Origin: Ureibacillus thermophilus
GTDB lineage: Bacteria; Bacillota; Bacilli; Bacillales_A; Planococcaceae
Direction: 5' to 3'
Assembly: GCF_004331915.1 (NCBI RefSeq)
Contig: NZ_CP036528.1
Coordinates: 1,869,145 to 1,933,144 of the forward strand
Length of the DNA stretch: 64,000 nucleotides
Shown: positions 54,969-64,000 of the stretch, one piece after another
Layout of the letters: every line of letters begins with the position of its first letter
Numbering within the stretch: position 1 is the stretch's first letter
Translations under genes and position numbers: made by a program
Notes under the pieces: model-generated
The model's database searches: none
The model's input: the letters and a program-made list of their open reading frames with translations, nothing else
Told to the model about the DNA's origin: nothing

Positions 54969-54984
54969 TTGGGGATGAAAGATT

Positions 54985-55017
54985 TTGTGGACGTGAAAAG
55001 CACGTCCATTTTTTTTA
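54985..55017 (+). terminator. Second terminator after efp
   Basis: TGGACGT and ACGTCCA pair, followed by eight T. Two in series isolate efp from the sporulation operon. Confidence 0.82.
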
Positions 55018-55024
55018 GGTTCTT

Positions 55025-55054
55025 GGTCTATTTAATTGAACAAGCTCATATATT
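55025..55054 (+). promoter_or_regulatory. Sigma-E-like promoter of the reduced spoIIIA operon
   Basis: GGTCTATTT at 55025-55033 and CATATATT at 55047-55054 are 13 bp apart. They resemble the sigma-E pair (ATA-containing -35, CATAxxxT -10). The -10 is about 22 bp before the spoIIIAC start, so the operon seems to begin at spoIIIAC. Confidence 0.5.
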
Positions 55055-55075
55055 GCTTTCACAAGGAGGAGTCAA

Positions 55076-55279
55076 ATGGAATTACAGGACGTATTAAGGG
55101 TGGCAGGAGTAGGACTAATCATAGCACTGCTGCACGTCTTTTTCGATCAAGTAGGGAAGAAGGAATTTACGTTCTATATATTCTTCATCGCATATTTATA
55201 TATGGCTGCAGAACTGATCAGATTCTTACGGCTTTTTTTCGGCGAAATAATGTTATTTTTCCAGTGGCTGACGAATTAA
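55076..55279 (+). CDS. spoIIIAC: Stage III sporulation protein AC
   Basis: 67 residues, two membrane spans; the segment VLRVAGVGLIIALLHVFFDQ and the following GKKEFTFYI are typical of SpoIIIAC. It is part of the mother-cell channel that feeds the forespore during engulfment. ATG 55076 is 6 nt after AAGGAGG. It is the first gene of the operon here because spoIIIAA and spoIIIAB, which precede it in B. subtilis, are absent. It lies 3 bp before spoIIIAD. Confidence 0.9.
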   Translation: MELQDVLRVAGVGLIIALLHVFFDQVGKKEFTFYIFFIAYLYMAAELIRFLRLFFGEIMLFFQWLTN

Positions 55280-55282
55280 GCG

Positions 55283-55660
55283 ATGACGATTTTAGTGTAT
55301 GCCGTAATTTTACTACTGATTTTAATACTGATTAAAGAAACGGTTCCAAAACTTTATTCACTCATTGCCATCATTTTCTTCTTTATTATATTGCATTTTC
55401 TTATATCCCAATCTGTACTTCCATTAATTGGACAAATCCTCTCCTATGTAAATTCAGTGCCCTATGTTCCTCAACTCGTCTATTCAGCTCTGTTCTATCA
55501 ATTAGGGATATTTTTTAAAATGCTCTTCGAAGAACGGGAGCATGAGACGATGGGGGAATTTGTGATGTTTTCGGTCCGGATCGTATTGCTCACTTATTGG
55601 GTTAATGAATTTGCAAAAGTGCTGTCAAGCTTTACCTCAATATTAGATAAGCTTCAATAA
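55283..55660 (+). CDS. spoIIIAD: Stage III sporulation protein AD
   Basis: 125 residues with four hydrophobic segments, close to the usual length of about 130. YSALFYQLGIFFKMLFEEREHETMGEFV corresponds to the conserved region. It is a membrane part of the SpoIIIA-SpoIIQ channel. Confidence 0.87.
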   Translation: MTILVYAVILLLILILIKETVPKLYSLIAIIFFFIILHFLISQSVLPLIGQILSYVNSVPYVPQLVYSALFYQLGIFFKMLFEEREHETMGEFVMFSVRIVLLTYWVNEFAKVLSSFTSILDKLQ

Positions 55661-55671
55661 GGGGCTTTCAC

Positions 55672-56583
55672 ATGGATGAACTATTAAATATTTTTCTCGA
55701 TCCATTAAAAATTGCAGGCAAATCGATCATATTGGTCCTCACCTATTCCATATTGTTTCTCACTTTGGAAGCCTTTGTACCGCAATTTAAAAAATGGGGA
55801 GATACTTTATTCATTGTTGTCCTCGTGTTGACACTTGGACAAACTGTAATGGAAGCGTTCAGTTTAATGGGAGATATTGTGAATATTGCGAGTGACTTCT
55901 TTTTATCTATCACTCCAATCTTAATGTCGATTATCGTTGTGTTAAATGCAGTGTTTTCCTTTATTGCTTGGAGCCCGATTGTCATTGCCATTTTTGAATT
56001 TTTGATATTGCTTTGCCAAAAGGTATTGCTTCCGGGAATTGTAATCGCCATGTTGCTTGACTTTTGTACAAGATTTATTGGGGAAATGTCCTTCTCAAAA
56101 GCTTCGGATTTAATCCGCGGCACGGTAATGACGCTAATTACCGCATCGCTTCTATTGTTAGTTGCCTTTTTATCCTTTGCGGGAGTGGCCTTTTTTACGG
56201 TGGATAAAGCCATTGCAAGCCCTGTAAAAAAGGTGATTGAACAGACAATTCCGATTGTTGGTTCATTAATAGTGGAAGGATTTTCAATATTCCAAAAATA
56301 CCAATCGGCAGCAACTACTTTTGCAGGATTCAGCGCTATGACCGCCTTTTGGATGGCTGCTTTTTATCCTGCTGGAAAGCTTTTGATTCACGCCATGACT
56401 TTTAAAATTTTGGCTGCCATTGTAGAGCCATTTTCAGGAGGAACGATCAGTGGGTTTCTTGATGATATTGGAAAGTCGCTGCTCATCTTGTGTGCATCCG
56501 CCATTTTGTTGGGGATTGCCTTCGTCTTCATGTGGCTCATCTTTATGATTATCTTGCAGCTAGGGGTGGGGAAAAGTTTTTGA
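55672..56583 (+). CDS. spoIIIAE: Stage III sporulation protein AE, N-terminally short
   Basis: 303 residues against nearly 400 in B. subtilis. The membrane body is present (about eight helices; AAIVEPFSGGTISGFLDDIGKSLLI matches the AAILQPLGG-type block). The N-terminal signal peptide and extracytoplasmic region of the B. subtilis protein are missing. ATG 55672 follows AAGGGG, so the short form is not a mis-chosen start. It probably still forms the membrane platform of the complex. Confidence 0.82.
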   Translation: MDELLNIFLDPLKIAGKSIILVLTYSILFLTLEAFVPQFKKWGDTLFIVVLVLTLGQTVMEAFSLMGDIVNIASDFFLSITPILMSIIVVLNAVFSFIAWSPIVIAIFEFLILLCQKVLLPGIVIAMLLDFCTRFIGEMSFSKASDLIRGTVMTLITASLLLLVAFLSFAGVAFFTVDKAIASPVKKVIEQTIPIVGSLIVEGFSIFQKYQSAATTFAGFSAMTAFWMAAFYPAGKLLIHAMTFKILAAIVEPFSGGTISGFLDDIGKSLLILCASAILLGIAFVFMWLIFMIILQLGVGKSF

Positions 56584-56717
56584 TCAAATTAATCGCCATT
56601 ATATTAATTGGAAAATGTTTGCTGCTGCTCGCTGGTGAAAGTGAGATTATGGTTTATGTCAAACTAGCAACCTTTTTAATCGTCATCACCACTTTGTTAG
56701 ATTTTCTAAATCTATAA
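56580..56717 (+). CDS. spoIIIAF: Very short SpoIIIAF-like membrane protein
   Basis: 45 residues, two short hydrophobic segments with a tyrosine-lysine hinge (MIKLIAIILIGKCLLLLAGE, then VYVKLATFLIVITTLLDFL). It overlaps the spoIIIAE stop through TTGA and has a GGGGTGGGG binding site upstream. B. subtilis SpoIIIAF is about 206 residues: two N-terminal helices plus a ring-building domain. Only the helices seem to remain. Position, not strong similarity, supports the name. An unrelated small membrane protein is the alternative. Confidence 0.55.
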   Translation: MIKLIAIILIGKCLLLLAGESEIMVYVKLATFLIVITTLLDFLNL

Positions 56718-56786
56718 AGCATAGAGCTTGTACTTTCTTCATACAATGTTTTGAACATTAGGGAAAGGGGGCGCTAAGAACGTGAG

Positions 56787-57185
56787 GTGGAAAAGAAATG
56801 GACAAAGTTAAACTTCTTAATCATTCCGATTGCAGTTCTAGCGTTCATTCTGTACATTTCATCAACAAGTGATTCTGCCAGCGGGTTTGAAACTCTTTCG
56901 CCTGAAGGTAGACTTGAACAAGCTTTAAGTGAAATAGAAGGTGTTGGAAAAGTAAAGGTTTACTTTCATTATGATGAAAACCCATCGAAATCCAATGAGA
57001 CATTAAGCAACTATTTCCGCTCAACCAATCAAACCACTACTATATCAGGATTGCTCATCGTTTCGGAAGGGGCCAAAAATCCAGCAATTCAAAGGCAGCT
57101 TCTTGAAACGGTCAGCAAAGTCATGCAAATGCCTGCTCATCGAATTATGATTGTACCGATGGAAAGTAAAGGAGATGAACAATGA
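56787..57185 (+). CDS. spoIIIAG: Stage III sporulation protein AG, short form
   Basis: 132 residues against about 229 in B. subtilis. One N-terminal membrane helix is followed by a ring-building domain: LEQALSEIEGVGKVKVYFHY, then SGLLIVSEGAKNPAIQRQLLETVSKVM and PAHRIMIVPM. The long insertion that forms the tall beta-barrel of the SpoIIIAG ring is reduced to about 20 residues. The GTG start at 56787 has a rather distant AAAGGGGG. It overlaps spoIIIAH through ATGA. Confidence 0.85.
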   Translation: MEKKWTKLNFLIIPIAVLAFILYISSTSDSASGFETLSPEGRLEQALSEIEGVGKVKVYFHYDENPSKSNETLSNYFRSTNQTTTISGLLIVSEGAKNPAIQRQLLETVSKVMQMPAHRIMIVPMESKGDEQ

Positions 57186-57724
57186 AGGTTAAAAGAAGAA
57201 CAGTATGGCTATTAACATTATTAAGTTTAGCGGCTGTGATTTCAGTGTATTATGTATTTGAACCAAATCGCAATGTGAATTTAATGACTATCTTTACGGA
57301 TGGAACACTTGAAGAAACAACATTGACAAGCGTTGATAAAGAAGAAACAACAACGACTACTGTATCAGAAAGCCATTTATTTGAGGATTTGAGAATGGAA
57401 ATTGCTAATGAACGAAGCCAATTAAGAGAGCAGTTGACACAAAAAATTGCATCCGATGATTTAAGTACAGAGGAAAAGAATGAAGCTTTTAATGAAATGA
57501 ATGAGCTCATTAAGAAAGAATCAGCAGAAGCAATGCTGGAAATGCTTATTGAATCCTTAGGCTATTCCGATGCATTAGTCCATGTTCAGGATGATAAAGT
57601 GACAGTAACAGTGTTATCAGATGAAATTTCAAAATCTCAAGCAGATGAAATTATTTATCTTGTTCGCCAAAAAGTAGAAGATATTAGTAATGTGACAGTA
57701 AGTGTTCAATCAAATTATTATTAA
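57182..57724 (+). CDS. spoIIIAH: Stage III sporulation protein AH
   Basis: 180 residues (about 218 in B. subtilis, with a shorter linker here). An N-terminal membrane helix (VWLLTLLSLAAVISVYYVF) is followed by a helical, acidic region and the YscJ/FliF-like domain (YSDALVHVQDDKVTVTVLSDEISKSQADEIIYLVRQKVEDI). It bridges to forespore SpoIIQ across the intermembrane space. It is last in the operon, before a terminator. Confidence 0.9.
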   Translation: MKVKRRTVWLLTLLSLAAVISVYYVFEPNRNVNLMTIFTDGTLEETTLTSVDKEETTTTTVSESHLFEDLRMEIANERSQLREQLTQKIASDDLSTEEKNEAFNEMNELIKKESAEAMLEMLIESLGYSDALVHVQDDKVTVTVLSDEISKSQADEIIYLVRQKVEDISNVTVSVQSNYY

Positions 57725-57768
57725 AATAATAATATTGATGAAAAGTATGTTCTATAACAGAAGGCGCG

Positions 57769-57804
57769 CAGTGCTTCGTTTACGCAACGAATGCACTGTT
57801 TTTT
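57769..57804 (+). terminator. Terminator of the spoIIIA operon
   Basis: CAGTGC..TTCGTT pairs with AACGAA..GCACTG, followed by six T. Confidence 0.8.
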
Positions 57805-57899
57805 GCGCGTTTTATAGAAAAATTAAAAATATTGTTTCAAATTTTGTCGAAAGGATATAAAATGTTTATTGTACTGAAAAAAAAGAAGGGGTGTCTATC

Positions 57900-58427
57900 T
57901 TGTTTAAAGTACAAGAACTTCGTGAGATTATTAAACTCGTTGACTCATCATCTCTTGACGAATTTGTTTATGAAGTAGATGGTGCAAAATTGAAATTAAA
58001 GAAAAATAAAGGTGTTGTGACAGAAGTTATTACTCCACAAGCACCGGCTGTTGTACAACAAGCTCAGCCACAAGCAGCACCACAACCAAAAGAAGAACCA
58101 AAAGCTGAACCAAAAGTGGAAGTAAAACAAGAAGAAAAAGCAGCTGCTCCAGCTGAAAAATCAAGCAAATTAGATGATCCTACACTATATAAAATTACAT
58201 CTCCAATGGTAGGAACATTCTATCGTGCTCCATCTCCAGATTCACCTCCATATGTACAAGTAGGTGACAAAGTAGAGCCAGATACAGTGGTTTGTATCGT
58301 TGAAGCAATGAAACTATTCAACGAAATCGAAGCAGAAGTAAAAGGCGAAATCGTTGAAATCCTTGTAGAAAACGAACAACTTGTTGAATTTGGACAACCA
58401 CTATTCCTAGTGAAACCTACAGAGTAA
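57900..58427 (+). CDS. accB: Acetyl-CoA carboxylase biotin carboxyl carrier protein
   Basis: 175 residues. It carries the biotin that shuttles CO2 from AccC to the carboxyltransferase in fatty acid synthesis. An N-terminal helix-rich part is followed by a proline/alanine/lysine/glutamate linker (about residues 45-90) and a biotinyl domain with [15 protein letters not shown], whose lysine is biotinylated. TTG 57900 is chosen: AGAAGGGG ends 8 nt before it and overlaps GTG 57891. Confidence 0.94.
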   Translation: MFKVQELREIIKLVDSSSLDEFVYEVDGAKLKLKKNKGVVTEVITPQAPAVVQQAQPQAAPQPKEEPKAEPKVEVKQEEKAAAPAEKSSKLDDPTLYKITSPMVGTFYRAPSPDSPPYVQVGDKVEPDTVVCIVEAMKLFNEIEAEVKGEIVEILVENEQLVEFGQPLFLVKPTE

Positions 58428-58447
58428 TGTAAGGGGTGCCTACCTAA

Positions 58448-59824
58448 ATGTTAAAAAAAGTATTAATCGCTAACCGTGGCGAGATTGCGGTTCGAGTTAT
58501 TCGCGCTTGTAAAGAATTAGGAATTCAAACAGTAGCTGTTTATTCTGAAGCTGACCGGGATGCTTTGCACGTAAAACTTGCGGATGAAGCATACTGCATT
58601 GGTCCAAAATTATCAAAAGATTCCTACTTGAGTTTTCCAGCTGTATTAAGTGTTGCTGAAAAAACAGGTGCTGATGGAATCCATCCGGGTTATGGATTCC
58701 TTGCTGAAAATGCTGACTTTGCGGAAGCATGTGAAAATGCGGGAATTAAATTCATTGGACCTTCTTCTAAATCCATTCACATCATGGGTATAAAAGACGT
58801 TGCCCGAGCGGAAATGCAAAAAGCTGGAGTGCCTCTTGTTCCTGGTACAGGCATTGTTCCTGATATTGAAACAGGTAAAAAATGGGCAGCTGAAATAGGC
58901 TATCCAGTCATCATTAAAGCAACTGCTGGCGGTGGCGGTAAAGGTATCCGTGTTGCTCGTACGGAAGAAGAATTAGTAAAAGGTATTGAAATTACTCAAA
59001 AAGAAGCTCAAGCAGCTTTCGGAAATCCTGGTGTATATTTGGAAAAATACATCGAGTTCTTCCGTCACTGCGAAATCCAAGTATTGGCAGATGCGTATGG
59101 AAATGTAATCCATTTAGGAGAACGTGACTGTACAGTACAACGCCGTATGCAAAAATTAGTAGAGGAAGCTCCATCTCCTGCCCTTTCACCAGAAAGACGT
59201 GCTGAGATGGGTGAAGCGGCAGTAAAAGCGGCAAAAGCTTGCGGCTATGAAGGTGCTGGTACAATCGAATTTATTTACGATTATAAAGAGGACAAGTTCT
59301 ACTTCATGGAAATGAATACGCGTATCCAAGTAGAACACCCAGTTACTGAAATGGTTACTGGCATCGATCTAGTAAAACAACAATTATTAATTGCTTCTGG
59401 CGAAAAATTAACAATTAAACAAGAAGATATTCAATTAAAAGGATGGGCAATTGAATGCCGCATCAATGCAGAAAACGCATACAAAAACTTTATGCCAGCT
59501 GCTGGTACAGTTGAAACATATATTACACCTGGCGGCCCTGGAGTGCGCATTGACTCTGCGGTGTATCCTGGCTACACAATCCCGCCATACTACGATTCCA
59601 TGGTGGCAAAATTAATTGTCCATGCGGATACTCGTGAAGAAGCAATTGCCCGCATGAAACGTGCATTAAGCGAATTTGTTGTGGAAGGACCTGGTATCCA
59701 TACAACAATTCCTTTCCATTTAGCATTAATGGATAACGAAGTGTTTAAATCAGGAAAATTCAATACGAAATTCCTTGAAGAAAACGATGTGCTTAATGTG
59801 AAAAAAGAAACAATGAAAAACTGA
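58448..59824 (+). CDS. accC: Acetyl-CoA carboxylase biotin carboxylase subunit
   Basis: 458 residues, ATP-grasp fold. Marks are [94 protein letters not shown] and [11 protein letters not shown]. It carboxylates AccB-bound biotin with ATP and bicarbonate. It lies 20 bp after accB behind AAGGGGTG. Confidence 0.97.
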   Translation: MLKKVLIANRGEIAVRVIRACKELGIQTVAVYSEADRDALHVKLADEAYCIGPKLSKDSYLSFPAVLSVAEKTGADGIHPGYGFLAENADFAEACENAGIKFIGPSSKSIHIMGIKDVARAEMQKAGVPLVPGTGIVPDIETGKKWAAEIGYPVIIKATAGGGGKGIRVARTEEELVKGIEITQKEAQAAFGNPGVYLEKYIEFFRHCEIQVLADAYGNVIHLGERDCTVQRRMQKLVEEAPSPALSPERRAEMGEAAVKAAKACGYEGAGTIEFIYDYKEDKFYFMEMNTRIQVEHPVTEMVTGIDLVKQQLLIASGEKLTIKQEDIQLKGWAIECRINAENAYKNFMPAAGTVETYITPGGPGVRIDSAVYPGYTIPPYYDSMVAKLIVHADTREEAIARMKRALSEFVVEGPGIHTTIPFHLALMDNEVFKSGKFNTKFLEENDVLNVKKETMKN

Positions 59825-59831
59825 TGGTAAT

Positions 59832-59868
59832 AGAAGAGTCTTCCTAAGGGAGGCTCTTTTTTTTTGCA
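59832..59868 (+). terminator. accBC terminator
   Basis: AGAGTCTTCCT and AGGGAGGCTCT pair with small mismatches, followed by nine T. Confidence 0.78.
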
Positions 59869-60073
59869 AATAAACAGGAAATTCTAGAAATTACTAAAAC
59901 TATGTCATCAACGATTGCAGTTAGAATATTTGCTCCATCATTCTCCATAATCTAAAATGGATTTGCTAGTAGATTATAAGCGCAATCAGAAATTTTCCTT
60001 TATTGGAAAAATATTAGTCAAAAGAATTGGATAAGTTTATACTTTTGTTATGCATAGAAAGGAAGTGGAATAG

Positions 60074-61063
60074 ATGTCTCCAAAATTTTCCGTCCTTGAT
60101 TTGGCTCCTGTTTTGGAAGGTGAGACTCCGGCGGATGCTTTTCGCCACAGCCGGGATTTAATACAAGTAGCAGAAAAATGTGGATATTATCGGTATTGGG
60201 TGGCAGAACATCATAATATGGAGGGCATTGCCAGTTCCGCCACAGCGGTTCTCATTTGCTACTTGGCGGGGGCAACGAATAAAATCCGCGTCGGTGCAGG
60301 AGGTATCATGCTTCCTAACCATTCACCTTTAGTTGTTGCGGAACAATTTGGAACATTGGAATCCATGTTCCCGGGAAGAATCGATTTAGGATTGGGCCGG
60401 GCTCCTGGAACGGATATGTTGACTGCAAGAGCGTTAAGACGGGATGAAGCGGGCGCCTATCAATTTGATCAATTGGTGGATGAATTGATGAGCTATTTTG
60501 AAGATGAAGAGCGGGCAGTGATTGCCGTGCCGGGCAAAGGCTTAAACATCCCTATTTGGCTGTTGGGTTCCAGTTTATACAGTGCAAGACTTGCCGGCAT
60601 TTTAGGGTTGCCTTTTGCTTTTGCCAGCCACTTTGCACCAGACTTATTAGATGATGCCATTGATTGCTACCATCGCCATTTTACACCTTCAGAATATTTA
60701 CAATCCCCTTATACGATGGTCAGCATCAATGCCATTGTAGGAGAAACGGATGAAGAAGGGGAATTTTTGGCAAGCACCCTCTATCAGCAATTTTTGCGAA
60801 TGATTCGGGGTAAAAAAGGGAAAACGCCTCCTCCTGCCAATATGGAATTATTATGGAATGATTATGAGAAACAACAAGTGATGCACACATTGAAATATAC
60901 CTTTGCTGGTTCAAAAGAAACCGTTTTTCGCAAAATTATGGACTTTTGTTCCGAAAGAAACAAACCGATTGATGAAATTATGGTGAACTGTCCAATCTTT
61001 GACCAGAAGAAAAGACAGCAATCTTTAGAATACCTTGCCCAAGTTTTCAAGGAACATTCATAG
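60074..61063 (+). CDS. LLM class flavin-dependent oxidoreductase
   Basis: 329 residues of the bacterial luciferase-like superfamily, the MsnO8/YceB-type subgroup that starts [54 protein letters not shown] and [16 protein letters not shown] are family blocks at the flavin site. It is expected to be an FMN- or F420-type oxidoreductase or monooxygenase; FMN is likely in this lineage. The physiological substrate is unknown. It sits between accC and yqhY, which are neighbours in B. subtilis, so it is an inserted gene. ATG 60074 follows GAAAGGAAGTG. Confidence 0.85.
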   Translation: MSPKFSVLDLAPVLEGETPADAFRHSRDLIQVAEKCGYYRYWVAEHHNMEGIASSATAVLICYLAGATNKIRVGAGGIMLPNHSPLVVAEQFGTLESMFPGRIDLGLGRAPGTDMLTARALRRDEAGAYQFDQLVDELMSYFEDEERAVIAVPGKGLNIPIWLLGSSLYSARLAGILGLPFAFASHFAPDLLDDAIDCYHRHFTPSEYLQSPYTMVSINAIVGETDEEGEFLASTLYQQFLRMIRGKKGKTPPPANMELLWNDYEKQQVMHTLKYTFAGSKETVFRKIMDFCSERNKPIDEIMVNCPIFDQKKRQQSLEYLAQVFKEHS

Positions 61064-61174
61064 AAACTTCTATGAATTCCTTTGTTTCTGTACAGGTATG
61101 TGAAAAAATTTTGTATAATAATAAACACAATGGTTTTAGTGCCAGTTTTGAAAAGAAAAGAGAGGATGAAAGAG

Positions 61175-61588
61175 ATGGCTGAGAAGTCTGGAAAAGCGTT
61201 TGTACAACCTGCTCCTTCCGGAAAAGAAGAACTTGGAACAATCGAAGTGGCCCCTGAAGTAATTGAAGTGATTGCAGGGATTGCCACCAATGAAGTTGAA
61301 GGGGTTGCATCGACTCGCGGCAATTTTGCTTCTGGCGTTGCGGAGCGTTTCGGCAAAAAAGTGCATTCCAAAGGTGTGAAAGCGGCGATTACGGATGAAG
61401 GCGAAATCATTATCGACGTTTATTGTACGGTAAAATTCGGCTATTCGATTCCAAAAGTGGCAAAAGACATTCAAACAGCGATTCGACAAGCGATTTATAA
61501 TATGACTTCCATCGAAACAAGCGAAGTCAACGTCCATATTACAGCGATTCAATTTGAAACAAATGCTGAAGAGGAATCTTCCATATAA
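61175..61588 (+). CDS. yqhY: Asp23/Gls24 family protein YqhY
   Basis: 137 residues. The Asp23 domain runs from LGTIEVAPEVIEVIAGIATNEVEGV to VHITAIQFE. In B. subtilis YqhY is linked to control of acetyl-CoA carboxylase activity. ATG 61175 has GAGG about 9 nt upstream; ATG 61166 overlaps it. It is separated from accBC here by the LLM oxidoreductase gene, and nusB lies two genes further on. Confidence 0.88.
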   Translation: MAEKSGKAFVQPAPSGKEELGTIEVAPEVIEVIAGIATNEVEGVASTRGNFASGVAERFGKKVHSKGVKAAITDEGEIIIDVYCTVKFGYSIPKVAKDIQTAIRQAIYNMTSIETSEVNVHITAIQFETNAEEESSI

Positions 61589-61603
61589 AAATAAATTTCA
61601 AAC

Positions 61604-61647
61604 AACATCAAGGATGACCTTTTCTGGAATCCTTTGATGTTTTTTAT
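61604..61647 (+). terminator. Terminator after yqhY
   Basis: AACATCAAGGAT and ATCCTTTGATGTT pair, followed by a T-rich run. Confidence 0.85.
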
Positions 61648-61673
61648 TTTTTCTTTTCCGAAAAGGAATATGA

Positions 61674-63221
<1,548 letters not shown>

Positions 63222-63274
63222 TATCTCTCCAAATGAAGCTCAAACTAATGAGGAAACCATTTGAAAGGAGAGAG

Positions 63275-63418
63275 ATGATGAAAAAGCCGATTCATGAAAG
63301 ATTGACGGAGAAAAACAACGGGCTTACAAAAGCGCAAGAAGTGCTTTATCAAAGAGATTTTAAACAGGCAAAAGAAACGGCAAAAAATATTGAGCATGAA
63401 AACAAAATCAATATGTAA
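63275..63418 (+). CDS. Small hypothetical protein
   Basis: 47 residues, highly charged, rich in lysine, glutamate and asparagine, with no membrane segment or cysteine. It starts MMKKPIHERLTEKNNGL behind a strong AAAGGAGAGAG site, which supports translation; the longer frame to 63233 reads through that site. It follows glpK by 53 bp. I do not recognise the family. A hairpin AAGCTCCAT/ATGGAGCTT at 63427-63463 may end the unit. Confidence 0.55.
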   Translation: MMKKPIHERLTEKNNGLTKAQEVLYQRDFKQAKETAKNIEHENKINM

Positions 63419-63628
63419 TTTGTTTTTTAAGCTCCATTTGTCCAAAAAGACGGATGGAGCTTTCCACTGCTCAATTTAAAATTTTTTATCAATACTAACA
63501 GAACTCTTTTTTGTAGTCATGTTATAATAGTAAATGTTGTATTTCTAAGAAATTGTGATTTACTAATGTATTTTTTGAAAACAATAGTTATAATTAGGTA
63601 CGAATGTTAGAAATGAAGGAGTTATAAT

Positions 63629-64000
63629 ATGAAGCGGCACGAAATTCGTGAGAAAGCGTTGCAAGTTTTATTTCAACTTGATAATACAGATTTAACTTTA
63701 GAAGAAGCTATCAGCCATATTTTTGAAGAAGATCAGGAATTGAATCCTTTTTTCAAAACGCTTGTCTATGGCGTGGCAAAAAATCTTGAAGAAATTGATG
63801 AACGATTGAAACAAAAATTGGAAAATTGGTCTTTATATCGTTTGCCAAAAATCGAAAGAACGATTTTGCGAATGGCATTATATGAACTGAAGTACATGGA
63901 AGAAACGCCGCCAGCAGTAGTATTGGATGAAGCCATTGAACTTGCCAAAACTTATGGAGATGAAAAATCCAGCAAATTTGTCAATGGTGTGCTCTCAAAA
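63629..64000 (+). CDS. nusB: Transcription antitermination factor NusB (3' end outside the window)
   Basis: 124 codons are visible and the frame is still open at the edge, a few residues short of the usual 130. [40 protein letters not shown] and [19 protein letters not shown] are the NusB signature blocks. It binds boxA RNA with S10 in rRNA antitermination. ATG 63629 follows AAGGAG. TATAAT hexamers at 63523-63528 and 63589-63594 are possible -10 elements without a convincing -35. Confidence 0.95.
   Translation, partial: MKRHEIREKALQVLFQLDNTDLTLEEAISHIFEEDQELNPFFKTLVYGVAKNLEEIDERLKQKLENWSLYRLPKIERTILRMALYELKYMEETPPAVVLDEAIELAKTYGDEKSSKFVNGVLSK

Noticed and set aside
55036-55335. 99-codon frame overlapping spoIIIAC
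   Set aside because: It is in another frame over spoIIIAC and the start of spoIIIAD, which have correct binding sites and family features.

Overview
The window comes from a low-GC, endospore-forming, potentially competent member of the Bacillales. Much of the backbone follows the Bacillus subtilis yqg-yqh order: DUF2759, yqgX, DUF2626, comGA-GG, aroK, gcvT-gcvPA-gcvPB, a rhodanese, lipM, then yqhQ, yqhR, aroQ, yqhT, efp, spoIIIA, accBC, yqhY and nusB. A class II (B12-dependent) ribonucleotide reductase, TTG/GTG starts behind strong AGGAGG-like sites, and a reduced spoIIIA operon fit a Planococcaceae/Caryophanaceae-type relative (Lysinibacillus/Ureibacillus-like). That placement is an inference from gene content, not a phylogeny.

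Layout. 1-6.9 kb: end of an AI-2E-type permease, a PLP aminotransferase, a P-loop/Asp23-like protein, a crotonase, a dead IS1182-type element, three small conserved Bacillales genes and a cysteine-containing regulator. 7.1-11.4 kb: the comG pseudopilus operon, with a very short comGG, followed by aroK. 11.5-15.7 kb: a tandem glycine riboswitch driving the glycine cleavage genes. 15.8-24.4 kb: rhodanese, formamidase, lipM, nrdJ under two NrdR-type boxes, a region of short periodic repeats plus a decayed membrane-protein gene, and a glcD-type oxidase.

24.5-51.2 kb is a purine catabolism island, at the place where B. subtilis goes from yqhM to yqhQ through only a few genes. It holds adenine deaminase; xdhC, a MobA-like protein and moaA; the three xanthine dehydrogenase subunits in one operon with a BMP-type ABC importer; guanine deaminase; an amidase; a gamma-glutamyltransferase-family protein; two chromate-transporter halves; an FMO-like flavoprotein; HIU hydrolase; OHCU decarboxylase; PucR; allantoate amidohydrolase (broken by a one-base poly-A frameshift); PucG; and allantoinase. 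Together they can take adenine and guanine through hypoxanthine, xanthine, urate, HIU, OHCU, allantoin, allantoate and ureidoglycine to glycine and oxalurate. No cofactor-free uricase is present. The FMO-like protein, encoded downstream of the HIU and OHCU genes, is the obvious candidate for urate oxidation, and the amidase/GGT pair is a candidate for the oxalurate-oxamate end. A near-identical 19-bp palindrome-like site lies before the xanthine dehydrogenase operon and between pucR and pucF.

51.3-64 kb returns to the conserved backbone. Here the spoIIIA operon starts directly at spoIIIAC behind a sigma-E-like promoter. spoIIIAA and spoIIIAB are missing, spoIIIAF is only 45 codons, and spoIIIAE and spoIIIAG are short. 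accB-accC, an LLM-class flavin oxidoreductase, yqhY/asp23, glpK, a 47-residue protein and the start of nusB complete the window. No rRNA, tRNA or CRISPR array was seen.
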